DNA of 46,975 nt from Lachnospiraceae bacterium (GTDB lineage Bacteria > Bacillota > Clostridia > Lachnospirales > Lachnospiraceae). Below the pieces are notes generated by a model. That model was not told where the DNA came from, did no database searches, and saw only the letters and a program-made list of their open reading frames with translations. The stretch's first letter is position 1, and every line of letters starts with the position of its first letter. A program made the position numbers and the translations under genes. The stretch is from NCBI GenBank assembly GCA_021153325.1, contig JAGKTQ010000021.1, positions 1 through 46,975 on the forward strand, written 5' to 3'. Of this stretch, positions 16,598 through 24,975 are shown in pieces.

Positions 16598-17788
16598 ATG
16601 GGAAAGACTATTTATTTAGATAATGCAGCAACAACAAAAACAGCACCGGAAGTAGTAGAAGCCATGCTGCCATATTTTACACAATATTATGGAAATCCGA
16701 GTAGCATTTATACGGCAGGCGCAGAAGCAAAGAAGGCGGTGAATCATGCGAGAGAAAAGATTGCGCAAACGCTTTCGGCTGCACCGGATGAAATTTATTT
16801 TACTGCGGGAGGTTCAGAAGCGGATAACTGGGCAATAAAAGCGACTGCAGAAAGCTATGCTTCCAAGGGAAAACATATTATTACTTCAACGATCGAACAT
16901 CATGCAGTGCTTCATACTTGTCAGTATTTAGAAAAACATGGCTTTGACGTGACTTATATAGAGGTGGATGAGAATGGTATTGTAAAACTGGATGCATTAG
17001 AGGCAGCGATCCGACCGGATACGATATTGATCAGTGTTATGTTTGCCAATAATGAGATTGGTACTATACAGCCAATAAAAGAAATTGGAGAAATCGCAAA
17101 GAAACATGGTGTTCTTTTTCATACAGATGCGGTACAAGCATATGGTCAGCTCCCGATCCATGTAGACGAATATCATATTGATATGCTCAGTGCCAGCGGA
17201 CATAAATTGAACGGACCAAAGGGGATTGGTTTTTTGTATATCCGAAAGGGAGTCAAGAGCCGTTCTTTTGTACATGGAGGTCAGCAGGAAAGGGGACGCA
17301 GGGCAGGAACAGAAAATGTGCCTGGAATCGTTGGAATGGCAGCAGCTGCTGAGAGAGCTTATGCACAGCTTAAGGAAAAGACAAAAAAAGAGTCAGAGCT
17401 TAGAGAGTATTTGATCACAAGGATAGAAAAAGAAATTCCCTATTGCAGATTGAATGGAGACAGGAAGAGGAGACTGCCAAACAACGTCAATTTCAGTTTT
17501 CGTTTTATTGAAGGAGAATCTCTTTTGATCATGCTGGATATGAAAGGAATTTGTGCTTCCAGTGGTTCGGCATGTACTTCTGGTTCGTTAGACCCGTCCC
17601 ATGTTCTTTTGGCGATTGGTTTGCCACATGAGATTGCACATGGTTCTTTGCGTTTGACAGTATCTGAAGAAAATACAATAGAAGAAATGGATGATGTTGT
17701 GGATGCGGTAAAGGGAATTGTAGAAAGACTGCGTGAAATGTCACCTCTTTATGAGGATTTTGTAAAAGCAGAAAAAAAGAAATCATAA
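16598..17788 (+). CDS. nifS: Cysteine desulfurase, NifS/IscS type
   Basis: This 396-aa PLP enzyme takes sulfur from cysteine as a persulfide for Fe-S clusters and tRNA thiolation. The PLP lysine is K203 in SASGHKLNGPKG and the persulfide cysteine is C326 in the SSGSACTSGSLDPSHVL loop, which marks the group I desulfurases. The N-terminal YLDNAATTK motif is intact. It leads a three-gene operon with nifU and mnmA, which suggests it feeds both. Confidence 0.96.
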   Translation: MGKTIYLDNAATTKTAPEVVEAMLPYFTQYYGNPSSIYTAGAEAKKAVNHAREKIAQTLSAAPDEIYFTAGGSEADNWAIKATAESYASKGKHIITSTIEHHAVLHTCQYLEKHGFDVTYIEVDENGIVKLDALEAAIRPDTILISVMFANNEIGTIQPIKEIGEIAKKHGVLFHTDAVQAYGQLPIHVDEYHIDMLSASGHKLNGPKGIGFLYIRKGVKSRSFVHGGQQERGRRAGTENVPGIVGMAAAAERAYAQLKEKTKKESELREYLITRIEKEIPYCRLNGDRKRRLPNNVNFSFRFIEGESLLIMLDMKGICASSGSACTSGSLDPSHVLLAIGLPHEIAHGSLRLTVSEENTIEEMDDVVDAVKGIVERLREMSPLYEDFVKAEKKKS

Positions 17789-17815
17789 ATTTAAGTAGAA
17801 TTTGGAGGAAGAATC

Positions 17816-18256
17816 ATGTATAGTGAAAAGGTAATGGACCATTTCTCGAATCCGAGAAACATGGGTGAAATAGAAAATGCAAGTGGTGTAGGTACAGTGG
17901 GAAATGCCAAGTGTGGCGATATTATGAGAATGTATCTTGATATCGATGAGGATCATATTATCCGTGATTGCAAGTTCAAAACGTTTGGCTGTGGTGCAGC
18001 GGTAGCAACAAGCAGCATGGCAACAGAGCTTGTCAAAGGGAAAACGATACAGGAGGCATTGGAAGTGACAAATAAAGCAGTCATGGAAGCATTAGATGGA
18101 CTTCCGCCTGTAAAAGTACACTGTTCCTTGCTGGCAGAAGAGGCAATTCATGCAGCACTTTGGGATTATGCAGAGAAAAATCATATCAAAATAGAAGGAC
18201 TGCAAAAGCCAAAGTCTGACATTCACGAAGGCGAAGAAGAGGACAATGAGTATTAA
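17816..18256 (+). CDS. nifU: Fe-S cluster scaffold protein, NifU/IscU type
   Basis: The 146-aa protein is the U-type scaffold on which clusters are built. It keeps the three ligands C33 (NAKCGD), C59 (FGCGAA) and C103 (VHCSLLA) plus the conserved Asp after the first one. It consists of the IscU-like N domain only, without the C-terminal NfuA-like part of classical NifU, and ends in an acidic tail. GGAGGAAG precedes the start. The end overlaps mnmA by 11 bases. Confidence 0.95.
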   Translation: MYSEKVMDHFSNPRNMGEIENASGVGTVGNAKCGDIMRMYLDIDEDHIIRDCKFKTFGCGAAVATSSMATELVKGKTIQEALEVTNKAVMEALDGLPPVKVHCSLLAEEAIHAALWDYAEKNHIKIEGLQKPKSDIHEGEEEDNEY

Positions 18257-19331
18257 AAAAGGAAAAGTTGTAGTAGGTATGTCCGGTGGAGTGGATTCCT
18301 CCGTGGCAGCTCTGCTTTTAAAAGAACAAGGATATGATGTGGTCGGTGTGACCATGCAGATATGGCAGGATGAGGATGCCTGCAGCATTGAAGAAAACGG
18401 AGGATGCTGCGGGCTTTCTGCCGTGGATGATGCAAGAAAAGTGGCAGAAAAGTTGGAGATTCCCTATTATGTCATGAATTTCAAAAAAGAATTTAAAGCC
18501 AATGTAATGGATTATTTTGTTGAAGAATATTTGAGAGGACATACACCGAATCCGTGTATTGCCTGCAACCGTTATGTGAAATGGGAAGCACTGTTAAAGC
18601 GAAGTCTGGAAATTGGTGCAGATTATATTGCAACAGGACATTATGCAAGGATCGAGCAGCTCACAAATGGAAGATATGCAATACGAAATTCGGTTACGGC
18701 AGCGAAAGACCAGACATATGCATTGTATAATCTGACGCAGTATCAGCTTGCACATACTTTGATGCCGGTAGGAGCTTATCCAAAAGAAGAGATCCGAAAG
18801 ATGGCAGAGGAGGCAGGATTGCCGATTGCACATAAGCCAGACAGTCAGGAAATCTGTTTTGTACCGGATAATGATTATGCATCCTTTATTGAAAGAGAAG
18901 CAGGAGAGCGCGTGCCGGGAATGGGTAACTTTGTGACGAAGGATGGCATCATTTTAGGACAGCACAAAGGAATTACCCATTACACGATCGGACAGCGTAA
19001 GGGCTTGAATCTTGCTATGGGGCATCCGGTATTTGTGACCCAGATCCGTCCGGAAACGGATGAAGTTGTGATCGGTGAGCATGAAGATGTATTTTCTACG
19101 GAATTAGATTGCAATAAATTGAATTTTATGTCGATTGCAGAGCTGGAGAAGCCGAGAAAGGTTCTGGCAAAGATACGTTATGCTCATAAAGGTACGATGT
19201 GTACCATTGAAAAGACAGGGGAAGATACGGTGCATTGTACGTTTGATGAACCAGTGCGTGCCGTGACAAAAGGACAGGCAGTGGTATTTTATGATGGCGA
19301 GTTCGTGCTCGGTGGAGGAACTATTATATAA
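18246..19331 (+). CDS. mnmA: tRNA-specific 2-thiouridylase MnmA
   Basis: The 361-aa enzyme installs sulfur at C2 of the wobble uridine in tRNA Lys/Glu/Gln. Visible are the ATP PP-loop GMSGGVDSSV (11-20), the first catalytic cysteine C104 in NPCIACN and the second, C204, in SQEICFVPD, with GQRKGL further on. It overlaps nifU, so the desulfurase NifS next door is its likely sulfur donor. Confidence 0.96.
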   Translation: MSIKKGKVVVGMSGGVDSSVAALLLKEQGYDVVGVTMQIWQDEDACSIEENGGCCGLSAVDDARKVAEKLEIPYYVMNFKKEFKANVMDYFVEEYLRGHTPNPCIACNRYVKWEALLKRSLEIGADYIATGHYARIEQLTNGRYAIRNSVTAAKDQTYALYNLTQYQLAHTLMPVGAYPKEEIRKMAEEAGLPIAHKPDSQEICFVPDNDYASFIEREAGERVPGMGNFVTKDGIILGQHKGITHYTIGQRKGLNLAMGHPVFVTQIRPETDEVVIGEHEDVFSTELDCNKLNFMSIAELEKPRKVLAKIRYAHKGTMCTIEKTGEDTVHCTFDEPVRAVTKGQAVVFYDGEFVLGGGTII

Positions 19332-19345
19332 TAAATAGATAGAAA

Positions 19346-19384
19346 AATGCCGGAACAGAGTGGATACTGTTTCGGCATTCTTGT
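19346..19384. terminator. Bidirectional terminator between mnmA and hisK
   Basis: AATGCCGGAACAG pairs with CTGTTTCGGCATT around an 8-base loop, with A-rich and T-rich flanks. It sits between two converging genes and touches the hisK stop. Confidence 0.85.
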
Positions 19385-20202
19385 TAGATGCGTTTAAATT
19401 CCGGCATTCTTTTTTCAAATACGGTATAATATTTAAAGCCACATTCCAGAAGCATTTCGGCTGCCCTGTCAAAACGGTCGGCGATACGCAAGGTGTCGTG
19501 AGCGTCACTTCCTACCGTAATGATCTCACCGCCCAGTTCTCTGTAGCGTTTCAAAATTCCCATGCACGGATTCGCTTCCTTTAATCCTTTGGCGAGTCCT
19601 CCTGTATTGATTTCAATGCCTTTCTCTTTATCAATCAGAGTTTCTAAAATTTTATCTAAAATGTCTTTGTATTTTTCGTAGGAATAATCTTTATCCTGAT
19701 TCGGACCGTAACGGACTACATAATCCAAATGACCATAAACATCATAGTTAGAGAAAGATTTTATATTTTCTAAAATGGAGTTAAAATACTCGCGATAAGC
19801 TTCTTCTTCGGAACGACCTTCATAAAAGGAATCCCAGAAGGGGTCTTTTTTGTTGCAGATATGAGAAGAGCCAATGACAAAGTCAAAATCGTATTCTTTG
19901 ATATAACGGGCATTTTCTTTTGCAATATGAGGCTGTAGGCCTAATTCAATGCCAAAAAGGACTTTAATTTTGTCTGCATATTTTTCACGGTAACGGATCA
20001 CATCAAAAAGATAAGAATCCGTATTTACTAAAAACTGGTTTTCCGGGTCTCCTGGAAGTGAAGGAAAATCTATATCCATATGCTCGGTAAAACAAATCTG
20101 TGTAAGTCCCAGATCAATTGCCTTTAAAATCATGTTTTCCATAGGCTCTTTGGAATCTGTGGAATGAGATGTGTGTAAATGGTAATCTGCACGTATTGCC
20201 AT
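19384..20202 (-). CDS. hisK: Histidinol phosphatase, PHP family
   Basis: The 272-aa protein has the PHP metal-binding motifs: DYHLHTSHS at the start, FTEHMD near 40, GIELGL near 94, GSSH near 122, the GHLD segment and C-terminal GSDAH. HisJ/HisK-type enzymes dephosphorylate histidinol phosphate. No other histidine genes are near, so a different phosphoester substrate is possible. AAAGGA precedes the start by 10 bases. Confidence 0.82.
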   Translation of the reverse strand: MAIRADYHLHTSHSTDSKEPMENMILKAIDLGLTQICFTEHMDIDFPSLPGDPENQFLVNTDSYLFDVIRYREKYADKIKVLFGIELGLQPHIAKENARYIKEYDFDFVIGSSHICNKKDPFWDSFYEGRSEEEAYREYFNSILENIKSFSNYDVYGHLDYVVRYGPNQDKDYSYEKYKDILDKILETLIDKEKGIEINTGGLAKGLKEANPCMGILKRYRELGGEIITVGSDAHDTLRIADRFDRAAEMLLECGFKYYTVFEKRMPEFKRI

Positions 20203-20235
20203 AGTAGTGAATCCTTTCTACTAAAATAAGTTTTT

Positions 20236-20256
20236 GTTGACAAAATTCCTGTCAAC
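20236..20256. promoter_or_regulatory. Inverted repeat near hisK (possible operator)
   Basis: GTTGACA (20236-20242) and TGTCAAC (20250-20256) flank a 7-bp centre. The left half plus centre, TGACAAAATT, also occurs in the gap palindrome. Confidence 0.5.
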
Positions 20257-20431
20257 AAAATTCAGTGTAGAACAAAAGAAAGAAAAAGGCAAATACAAAT
20301 GAGAGAACTTGCAAAAGATTTACTTATGTAAAATATTTGAAAAACCAGCATGAGGATTAGCGAAAAACAAAGAACAAAGGAGGTACGAAAGCGGGTTTTT
20401 GAAAATATTTTTATTATTTTTCTTTTACGTC

Positions 20432-20460
20432 TTGAATTTTTGGGATAAATTAGGTAAAAT
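20432..20460 (+). promoter_or_regulatory. gap promoter
   Basis: TTGAAT (20432-20437) and TAAAAT (20455-20460) have a 17-bp spacer, so transcription should start near 20467. Confidence 0.6.
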
Positions 20461-20468
20461 GATTCTGC

Positions 20469-20484
20469 TGACAAAATTTTGTCA
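20469..20484. promoter_or_regulatory. Palindrome at the gap transcription start (possible operator)
   Basis: TGACAAAATTTTGTCA is a perfect 16-bp palindrome located immediately downstream of the predicted start, a classical repressor position. It does not match the Rex consensus TTGTTAA-n4-TTAACAA. Confidence 0.6.
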
Positions 20485-20560
20485 ATCCTTTTTGTATGTT
20501 TAAAAATGGACAAGGGTGGCAAAATAATATAAGATTATTCAATTTCAGGAGGATACTAAA

Positions 20561-21574
20561 ATGGCAGTAAGAGTAGCAATTAATGGTTTTGGTCGTATTG
20601 GTCGTCTTGCATTCAGACAGATGTTCAATGCAGAAGGATATGAAGTTGTAGCAATCAACGATTTAACAAGCCCTTCTATGTTGGCTCACTTATTAAAATA
20701 TGACTCTTCACAGGGTAAATACGCTTTAGCTGATACAGTAGAAGCAGGTGAAGATTCTATTACAGTTGACGGCAAGAAAATCACAATCTACAAAGAAGCA
20801 GATGCTTCTAAACTTCCTTGGGGAGAATTAAAAGTAGACGTTGTTCTTGAATGTACAGGTTTCTATACATCCAAAGATAAAGCTTCTGCTCACATTACAG
20901 CAGGTGCTCGTAAAGTTGTTATTTCTGCACCAGCAGGAAATGACCTTCCTACAATCGTTTACAATGTAAACCACAAAACATTAAAACCAGAAGATACAGT
21001 TATTTCTGCAGCTTCTTGTACAACAAACTGTTTAGCACCTATGGCTAAAGCACTTAACGACTGTGCTCCAATCATGAGCGGTATCATGACAACTGTTCAT
21101 GCTTACACAGGAGATCAGATGATTCTTGACGGACCTCAGAGAAAAGGTGATTTAAGAAGATCTCGTGCAGGTGCTTGCAATATCGTTCCTAACTCAACAG
21201 GTGCTGCTAAAGCTATCGGTTTAGTAATTCCTGAATTAAACGGTAAATTAATCGGTTCTGCACAGCGTGTACCTACCCCTACAGGTTCAACAACAATCTT
21301 AGTTGCTGTAGTTAAAGGACAGGTAACAAAAGAGCAGATTAACGATGCTATGAAAGCAGCTGCAACAGAATCTTTCGGATACAACACAGATGAAATCGTA
21401 TCCAGCGATATCGTAGGTAGCACATACGGTTCTATCTTCGATGCAACACAGACAATGGTTGCTCCTATGGAAGATGGAAATACTCAGGTTCAGGTTGTTT
21501 CTTGGTATGACAATGAAAACAGCTACACAAGCCAGATGGTTCGTACAATTAAATACTTCAGCGAGTTAGCATAA
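20561..21574 (+). CDS. gap: Glyceraldehyde-3-phosphate dehydrogenase
   Basis: The 337-aa glycolytic enzyme oxidises glyceraldehyde 3-phosphate to 1,3-bisphosphoglycerate. It has the NAD-binding motif INGFGRIGR (8-16), D34 in AINDL (NAD preference), the catalytic C153 in ASCTTNCLAP and its partner H180 in TTVHAYT. Codon use is markedly biased towards the set of highly expressed genes. GGAGG lies 7 bases before the start. It heads gap-pgk-tpiA, with a GC-rich hairpin before pgk. Confidence 0.98.
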   Translation: MAVRVAINGFGRIGRLAFRQMFNAEGYEVVAINDLTSPSMLAHLLKYDSSQGKYALADTVEAGEDSITVDGKKITIYKEADASKLPWGELKVDVVLECTGFYTSKDKASAHITAGARKVVISAPAGNDLPTIVYNVNHKTLKPEDTVISAASCTTNCLAPMAKALNDCAPIMSGIMTTVHAYTGDQMILDGPQRKGDLRRSRAGACNIVPNSTGAAKAIGLVIPELNGKLIGSAQRVPTPTGSTTILVAVVKGQVTKEQINDAMKAAATESFGYNTDEIVSSDIVGSTYGSIFDATQTMVAPMEDGNTQVQVVSWYDNENSYTSQMVRTIKYFSELA

Positions 21575-21629
21575 TTCCAGAAGTTTTGTACAATTTAAAA
21601 GTGTCAAGTACACTGGTAAGACTTTAATG

Positions 21630-21656
21630 GTCCGGCCTTATGGGCCGGACTGTTTT
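21630..21656 (+). terminator. Hairpin between gap and pgk (partial terminator or processing element)
   Basis: GTCCGGCC (21630-21637) and GGCCGGAC (21643-21650) form a strong stem with a 5-base loop. The tail TGTTTTG has few T, so readthrough into pgk is likely. It may set the gap:pgk ratio or protect the gap message 3' end. Confidence 0.6.
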
Positions 21657-21694
21657 GCTATAAAAGATAAATAAACCTATAGGAGGGTATCAAA

Positions 21695-22918
21695 ATGTCT
21701 TTAAACAAAAAATCAGTAGATGATATCAATGTAGCAGGAAAAAGAGTTTTAGTAAGATGCGACTTCAACGTACCATTAAAGAATGGTGAAATCACAGATG
21801 AAACTCGTATTGTAGCAGCTCTTCCTACAATCAACAAATTAATTGGAGATGGTGGAAAAGTTATTCTTTGCTCTCACCTTGGAAAAGTTAAAAACGGACC
21901 AAACGAAGGAGAATCTCTTGCACCTGTAGCAAAAAGACTTTCCGAAAAACTTGGAAAAGAAGTAAACTTTGTTGCTGATTACAATGTAACAGGTGAAGCA
22001 GCTACAGCAGCAGTTGCAGCTATGAAAGAAGGAGATGTTGTTTTATTACAGAATACACGTTTCCGTGGCGCAGAAGAAACAAAGAATGGTGAAGAATTTA
22101 GCAAAGAATTAGCAGATCTTGCAGATGTATATGTATGTGATGCTTTCGGTTCTTCTCATAGAGCACATGCTTCCGTAGCAGGTGTTACAAAATTCATCTC
22201 CGAAAAAGGTGGAGAAAATGTAGTTGGTTACTTAATGCAGAAAGAAATCGAATTCCTTGGAAATGCAGTAGAAAATCCAGTAAGACCTTTCGTTGCAATC
22301 CTTGGTGGTGCTAAAGTGGCAGATAAATTAAATGTTATTTCTAACCTTCTTGAAAAATGTGATACACTTATCATCGGTGGTGGTATGGCATACACATTCT
22401 TAAAAGCACAGGGTTATGAAATCGGAAAATCTTTAGTAGATGATTCTAAACTTGATTACTGTAAAGAAATGATGGAAAAAGCAGAAAAACTTGGAAAGAA
22501 ATTATTACTTCCAGTTGATGCGGTTACAATCGTTGATTTCCCTAATCCAATCGATGCTCCTGTTGAAGTTGAAACATATGATGTTACAAATATGCCAGCA
22601 GACAGAGAAGGATGCGATATCGGACCTAAGACAGCAGCTCTGTTCGCAGAAGCAGTAAAAACTGCTAAGACTGTTGTATGGAACGGACCGATGGGTGTAT
22701 TCGAAAACCCAACATTAGCAGCAGGTACAATCGCAGTAGCAAAAGCATTAGCTGAAACAGATGCAACAACAATCATCGGTGGTGGTGATTCTGCAGCAGC
22801 TGTAAATCAGTTAGGATTTGCAGATAAGATGAGCCATATTTCTACAGGTGGCGGTGCTTCACTTGAGTTCCTTGAAGGAAAAGAACTTCCAGGTGTAGTA
22901 GCAGCTGACGATAAATAA
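21695..22918 (+). CDS. pgk: Phosphoglycerate kinase
   Basis: The 407-aa enzyme transfers phosphate from 1,3-bisphosphoglycerate to ADP. Seen are the VLVRCDFNVPL motif near 20, the substrate histidine and arginine in CSHLGK and LLQNTRF, ILGGAKVADKL, the nucleotide site GPMGVFE and the C-terminal GGGDSAAA and HISTGGGASLE. It carries the same highly expressed codon style as gap. AGGAGGG precedes the start. Confidence 0.98.
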   Translation: MSLNKKSVDDINVAGKRVLVRCDFNVPLKNGEITDETRIVAALPTINKLIGDGGKVILCSHLGKVKNGPNEGESLAPVAKRLSEKLGKEVNFVADYNVTGEAATAAVAAMKEGDVVLLQNTRFRGAEETKNGEEFSKELADLADVYVCDAFGSSHRAHASVAGVTKFISEKGGENVVGYLMQKEIEFLGNAVENPVRPFVAILGGAKVADKLNVISNLLEKCDTLIIGGGMAYTFLKAQGYEIGKSLVDDSKLDYCKEMMEKAEKLGKKLLLPVDAVTIVDFPNPIDAPVEVETYDVTNMPADREGCDIGPKTAALFAEAVKTAKTVVWNGPMGVFENPTLAAGTIAVAKALAETDATTIIGGGDSAAAVNQLGFADKMSHISTGGGASLEFLEGKELPGVVAADDK

Positions 22919-22951
22919 TGATTATAATAAAAGAAAAAGAGGTTTAAAATA

Positions 22952-23701
22952 ATGGCAAGAAAGAAAATTGTAGCCGGAAACTGGAAAATGAACATGACTC
23001 CAAGTCAGGCTGTTAAATTAGTAGAAGAGTTAAAACCACTCGTAGCAAGTGATGATGTAGAAGTTGTTTACTGCGTACCAGCTATCGACATCGTTCCAGT
23101 TGTAGAAGCTGTAAAAGGTACTAACGTAGTTGTTGGTGCAGAAAATATGTATTATGAAGAAAGCGGCGCTTACACAGGTGAGATTTCTCCTGAAATGTTA
23201 GTAGACGCTGGTGTAAAATACGTTATCATCGGACATTCTGAGAGACGTGATTACTTCAAGGAATGTGATTGCATGCTCAACAAGAAAGTGAAAAAAGCAT
23301 TCGAGCATAACTTAACACCAATTCTTTGCTGTGGTGAATCTTTAGAGCAGAGAGAAATGGGAATCACACTTGACTGGATTCGTATGCAGATCAAATCTGA
23401 TTTAAAAGATATTACAGCAGAGCAGGTAGCTTCTATGGTTATCGCTTACGAACCAATCTGGGCTATTGGAACAGGTAAAACTGCTACAACAGAGCAGGCT
23501 CAGGAAGTTTGCAAAGCAATCCGTGACTGCATCGCAGAAGTATATGATACAGATACAGCAGAAAAAGTTCGTATTCAGTATGGCGGTTCTGTAAATGCAG
23601 GAAATGCAGCAGAATTATTTGCACAGCCGGATATCGATGGCGGTTTAGTTGGCGGTGCTTCTTTGAAAGCTGATTTCGGAAAGATCGTTAACTACAAATA
23701 A
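22952..23701 (+). CDS. tpiA: Triosephosphate isomerase
   Basis: The 249-aa TIM-barrel enzyme interconverts glyceraldehyde 3-phosphate and dihydroxyacetone phosphate. Catalytic residues are K12 (GNWKMN), H95 (IIGHSERR) and E167 (AYEPIWAIGTG). It follows pgk by 33 bases and is closed by a strong terminator. The ribosome site is weak (AAGAGG). Confidence 0.98.
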   Translation: MARKKIVAGNWKMNMTPSQAVKLVEELKPLVASDDVEVVYCVPAIDIVPVVEAVKGTNVVVGAENMYYEESGAYTGEISPEMLVDAGVKYVIIGHSERRDYFKECDCMLNKKVKKAFEHNLTPILCCGESLEQREMGITLDWIRMQIKSDLKDITAEQVASMVIAYEPIWAIGTGKTATTEQAQEVCKAIRDCIAEVYDTDTAEKVRIQYGGSVNAGNAAELFAQPDIDGGLVGGASLKADFGKIVNYK

Positions 23702-23746
23702 GATAATTTTTACGGACTAGAAATAAAATAGGGTATAAAAGCCTGA

Positions 23747-23792
23747 AAAAGAGGGTTCAGATGGTTGAAGAAACCAGAATGAACCCTCTTTT
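23747..23792 (+). terminator. Rho-independent terminator of gap-pgk-tpiA
   Basis: AAAAGAGGGTTCA and TGAACCCTCTTTT form a 13-bp perfect stem around a 20-base loop. Confidence 0.88.
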
Positions 23793-23826
23793 ATGTAACT
23801 GGGAAAAACAAAAGGAGCAATAAATA

Positions 23827-24522
23827 ATGAAGTGTTCTAATTGGGAAAAAATGAAAAATGCATTCGTTGCAACGATTCCTGTAATGGCAGGCTATATTGT
23901 TTTAGGAATTGGTTTTGGCATGGTATTAAGAACAAGGGACTATGGTGTTTTGTGGGCTTTAGCCATGAGTGTTTTTATTTATGCAGGGTCTATGCAATAT
24001 GTAGCAATTGATCTATTGACAGGTGGAGTCTCTTTGATCACAGCAGCGCTTACTACACTTGCCGTAAATGCAAGACATCTGTTTTACAGTATTTCTATGA
24101 TTGATAAATATAGAAATCAAAAGAAAAAGCCTTTTTTGATCTTTGGTCTGACAGATGAGACTTATTCCCTTGTATGTAGTGATGCGGCAGAAAAATCTAA
24201 AGATTCTTCCAGTTATTATTTTCTTGTTACCCTATTTGATTATTTGTACTGGATTACAGGAAGTGTTATTGGTTCATTGCTTGGTTCGCTATTACCATTT
24301 CGTACAGAAGGAATTGACTTTGCATTGACAGCCCTTTTTCTGACAGTGTTTGTAGAGCAGTGGCTGACATCAAAAAATCATTTGGCTGCGATCATTGGAG
24401 TAGTCTCATCGGTAATTTGTCTGCTTATTTTTGGAAGCGATCATTTTTTGATTCCGGCAATGCTTCTCATTACCTTACTGTTGACTCTTATGCGGAATAA
24501 GGAGGGAATAACAAATGAATAA
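23827..24522 (+). CDS. azlC: AzlC, branched-chain amino acid exporter large subunit
   Basis: The 231-aa polytopic membrane protein has the AzlC signatures PVMAGYIVLGIGFGMV at the start, SVFIYAGSMQYVAI, and TTLAVNARHLFYSISM, with DETYSLV later. With AzlD it exports branched-chain amino acids. It overlaps azlD by 8 bases. A good AAGGAG site precedes the start. Confidence 0.94.
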   Translation: MKCSNWEKMKNAFVATIPVMAGYIVLGIGFGMVLRTRDYGVLWALAMSVFIYAGSMQYVAIDLLTGGVSLITAALTTLAVNARHLFYSISMIDKYRNQKKKPFLIFGLTDETYSLVCSDAAEKSKDSSSYYFLVTLFDYLYWITGSVIGSLLGSLLPFRTEGIDFALTALFLTVFVEQWLTSKNHLAAIIGVVSSVICLLIFGSDHFLIPAMLLITLLLTLMRNKEGITNE

Positions 24523-24841
24523 TATGCATGCGATATTACTCATTGCTGTTATTTCAGCAGTGACGATGCTTCTTCGTTTTTTACCATTCTGGATATTTGG
24601 AAATAATAGAGAAACACCGAAGTTTATTAATTATTTAGGCAAAGTACTTCCATATGCTATTATGGGAATGTTAGTCGTATTCTGTCTAAAGGGAGTATCC
24701 TTGTTAGCGAGTCCGCATGGTCTGCCGGAACTGATCTCTTGTGCCGTTGTTGTAGTGCTACATATTTGGAAACGAAACACACCACTTAGTATTGTTTGCG
24801 GAACCGTTTGTTACATGCTGCTCGTACAATTAGTGTTTTGA
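24515..24841 (+). CDS. azlD: AzlD, branched-chain amino acid exporter small subunit
   Basis: The 108-aa protein has about four hydrophobic segments and the family features TMLLRFLPFWIF and YLGKVLPYAIMGMLVVFCLK. It is the partner of AzlC, which it overlaps. The start follows AAGGAGGG inside the azlC end. Confidence 0.93.
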   Translation: MNNMHAILLIAVISAVTMLLRFLPFWIFGNNRETPKFINYLGKVLPYAIMGMLVVFCLKGVSLLASPHGLPELISCAVVVVLHIWKRNTPLSIVCGTVCYMLLVQLVF

Positions 24842-24855
24842 TAAATAAAAATACA

Positions 24856-24884
24856 TTGACTTTTAGACATACGGAGATTATACT
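24856..24884 (+). promoter_or_regulatory. Promoter upstream of the DEAD-box helicase gene
   Basis: TTGACT (24856-24861) and TATACT (24879-24884) have a 17-bp spacer. Transcription from here must cross the terminator-like hairpin at 24904-24938 to reach the helicase gene. Confidence 0.7.
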
Positions 24885-24903
24885 ATAACAAGTATCGAGT
24901 TTG

Positions 24904-24938
24904 AAGGACACACCTAAGAACAGGTGTTGTCCTTTTTT
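24904..24938 (+). terminator. Terminator-like hairpin in the helicase leader (azlD terminator or attenuator)
   Basis: AAGGACACACCT pairs with AGGTGTTGTCCTT (one bulge) and ends in six T. It is followed by a second hairpin, TGCGG (24940-24944) with CCGCA (24953-24957). The -35/-10 upstream makes attenuation of the helicase gene plausible. Confidence 0.75.
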
Positions 24939-24975
24939 GTGCGGATAATGAGCCGCATATAAGGAAAGGAATAGA

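Larger units (their letters stand above)
20203..20560. other. Intergenic region between hisK and gap
   Basis: No gene is supported. It contains two inverted repeats (20236-20256 and 20469-20484) sharing the word TGACAAAATT, and the gap promoter at 20432-20460. A 32-codon frame at 20350-20448 has no ribosome site and was not called. Confidence 0.6.

Noticed and set aside
20350..20448. 32-codon frame in the hisK-gap intergenic region
   Set aside because: No ribosome site before the ATG, and it runs through the gap promoter.
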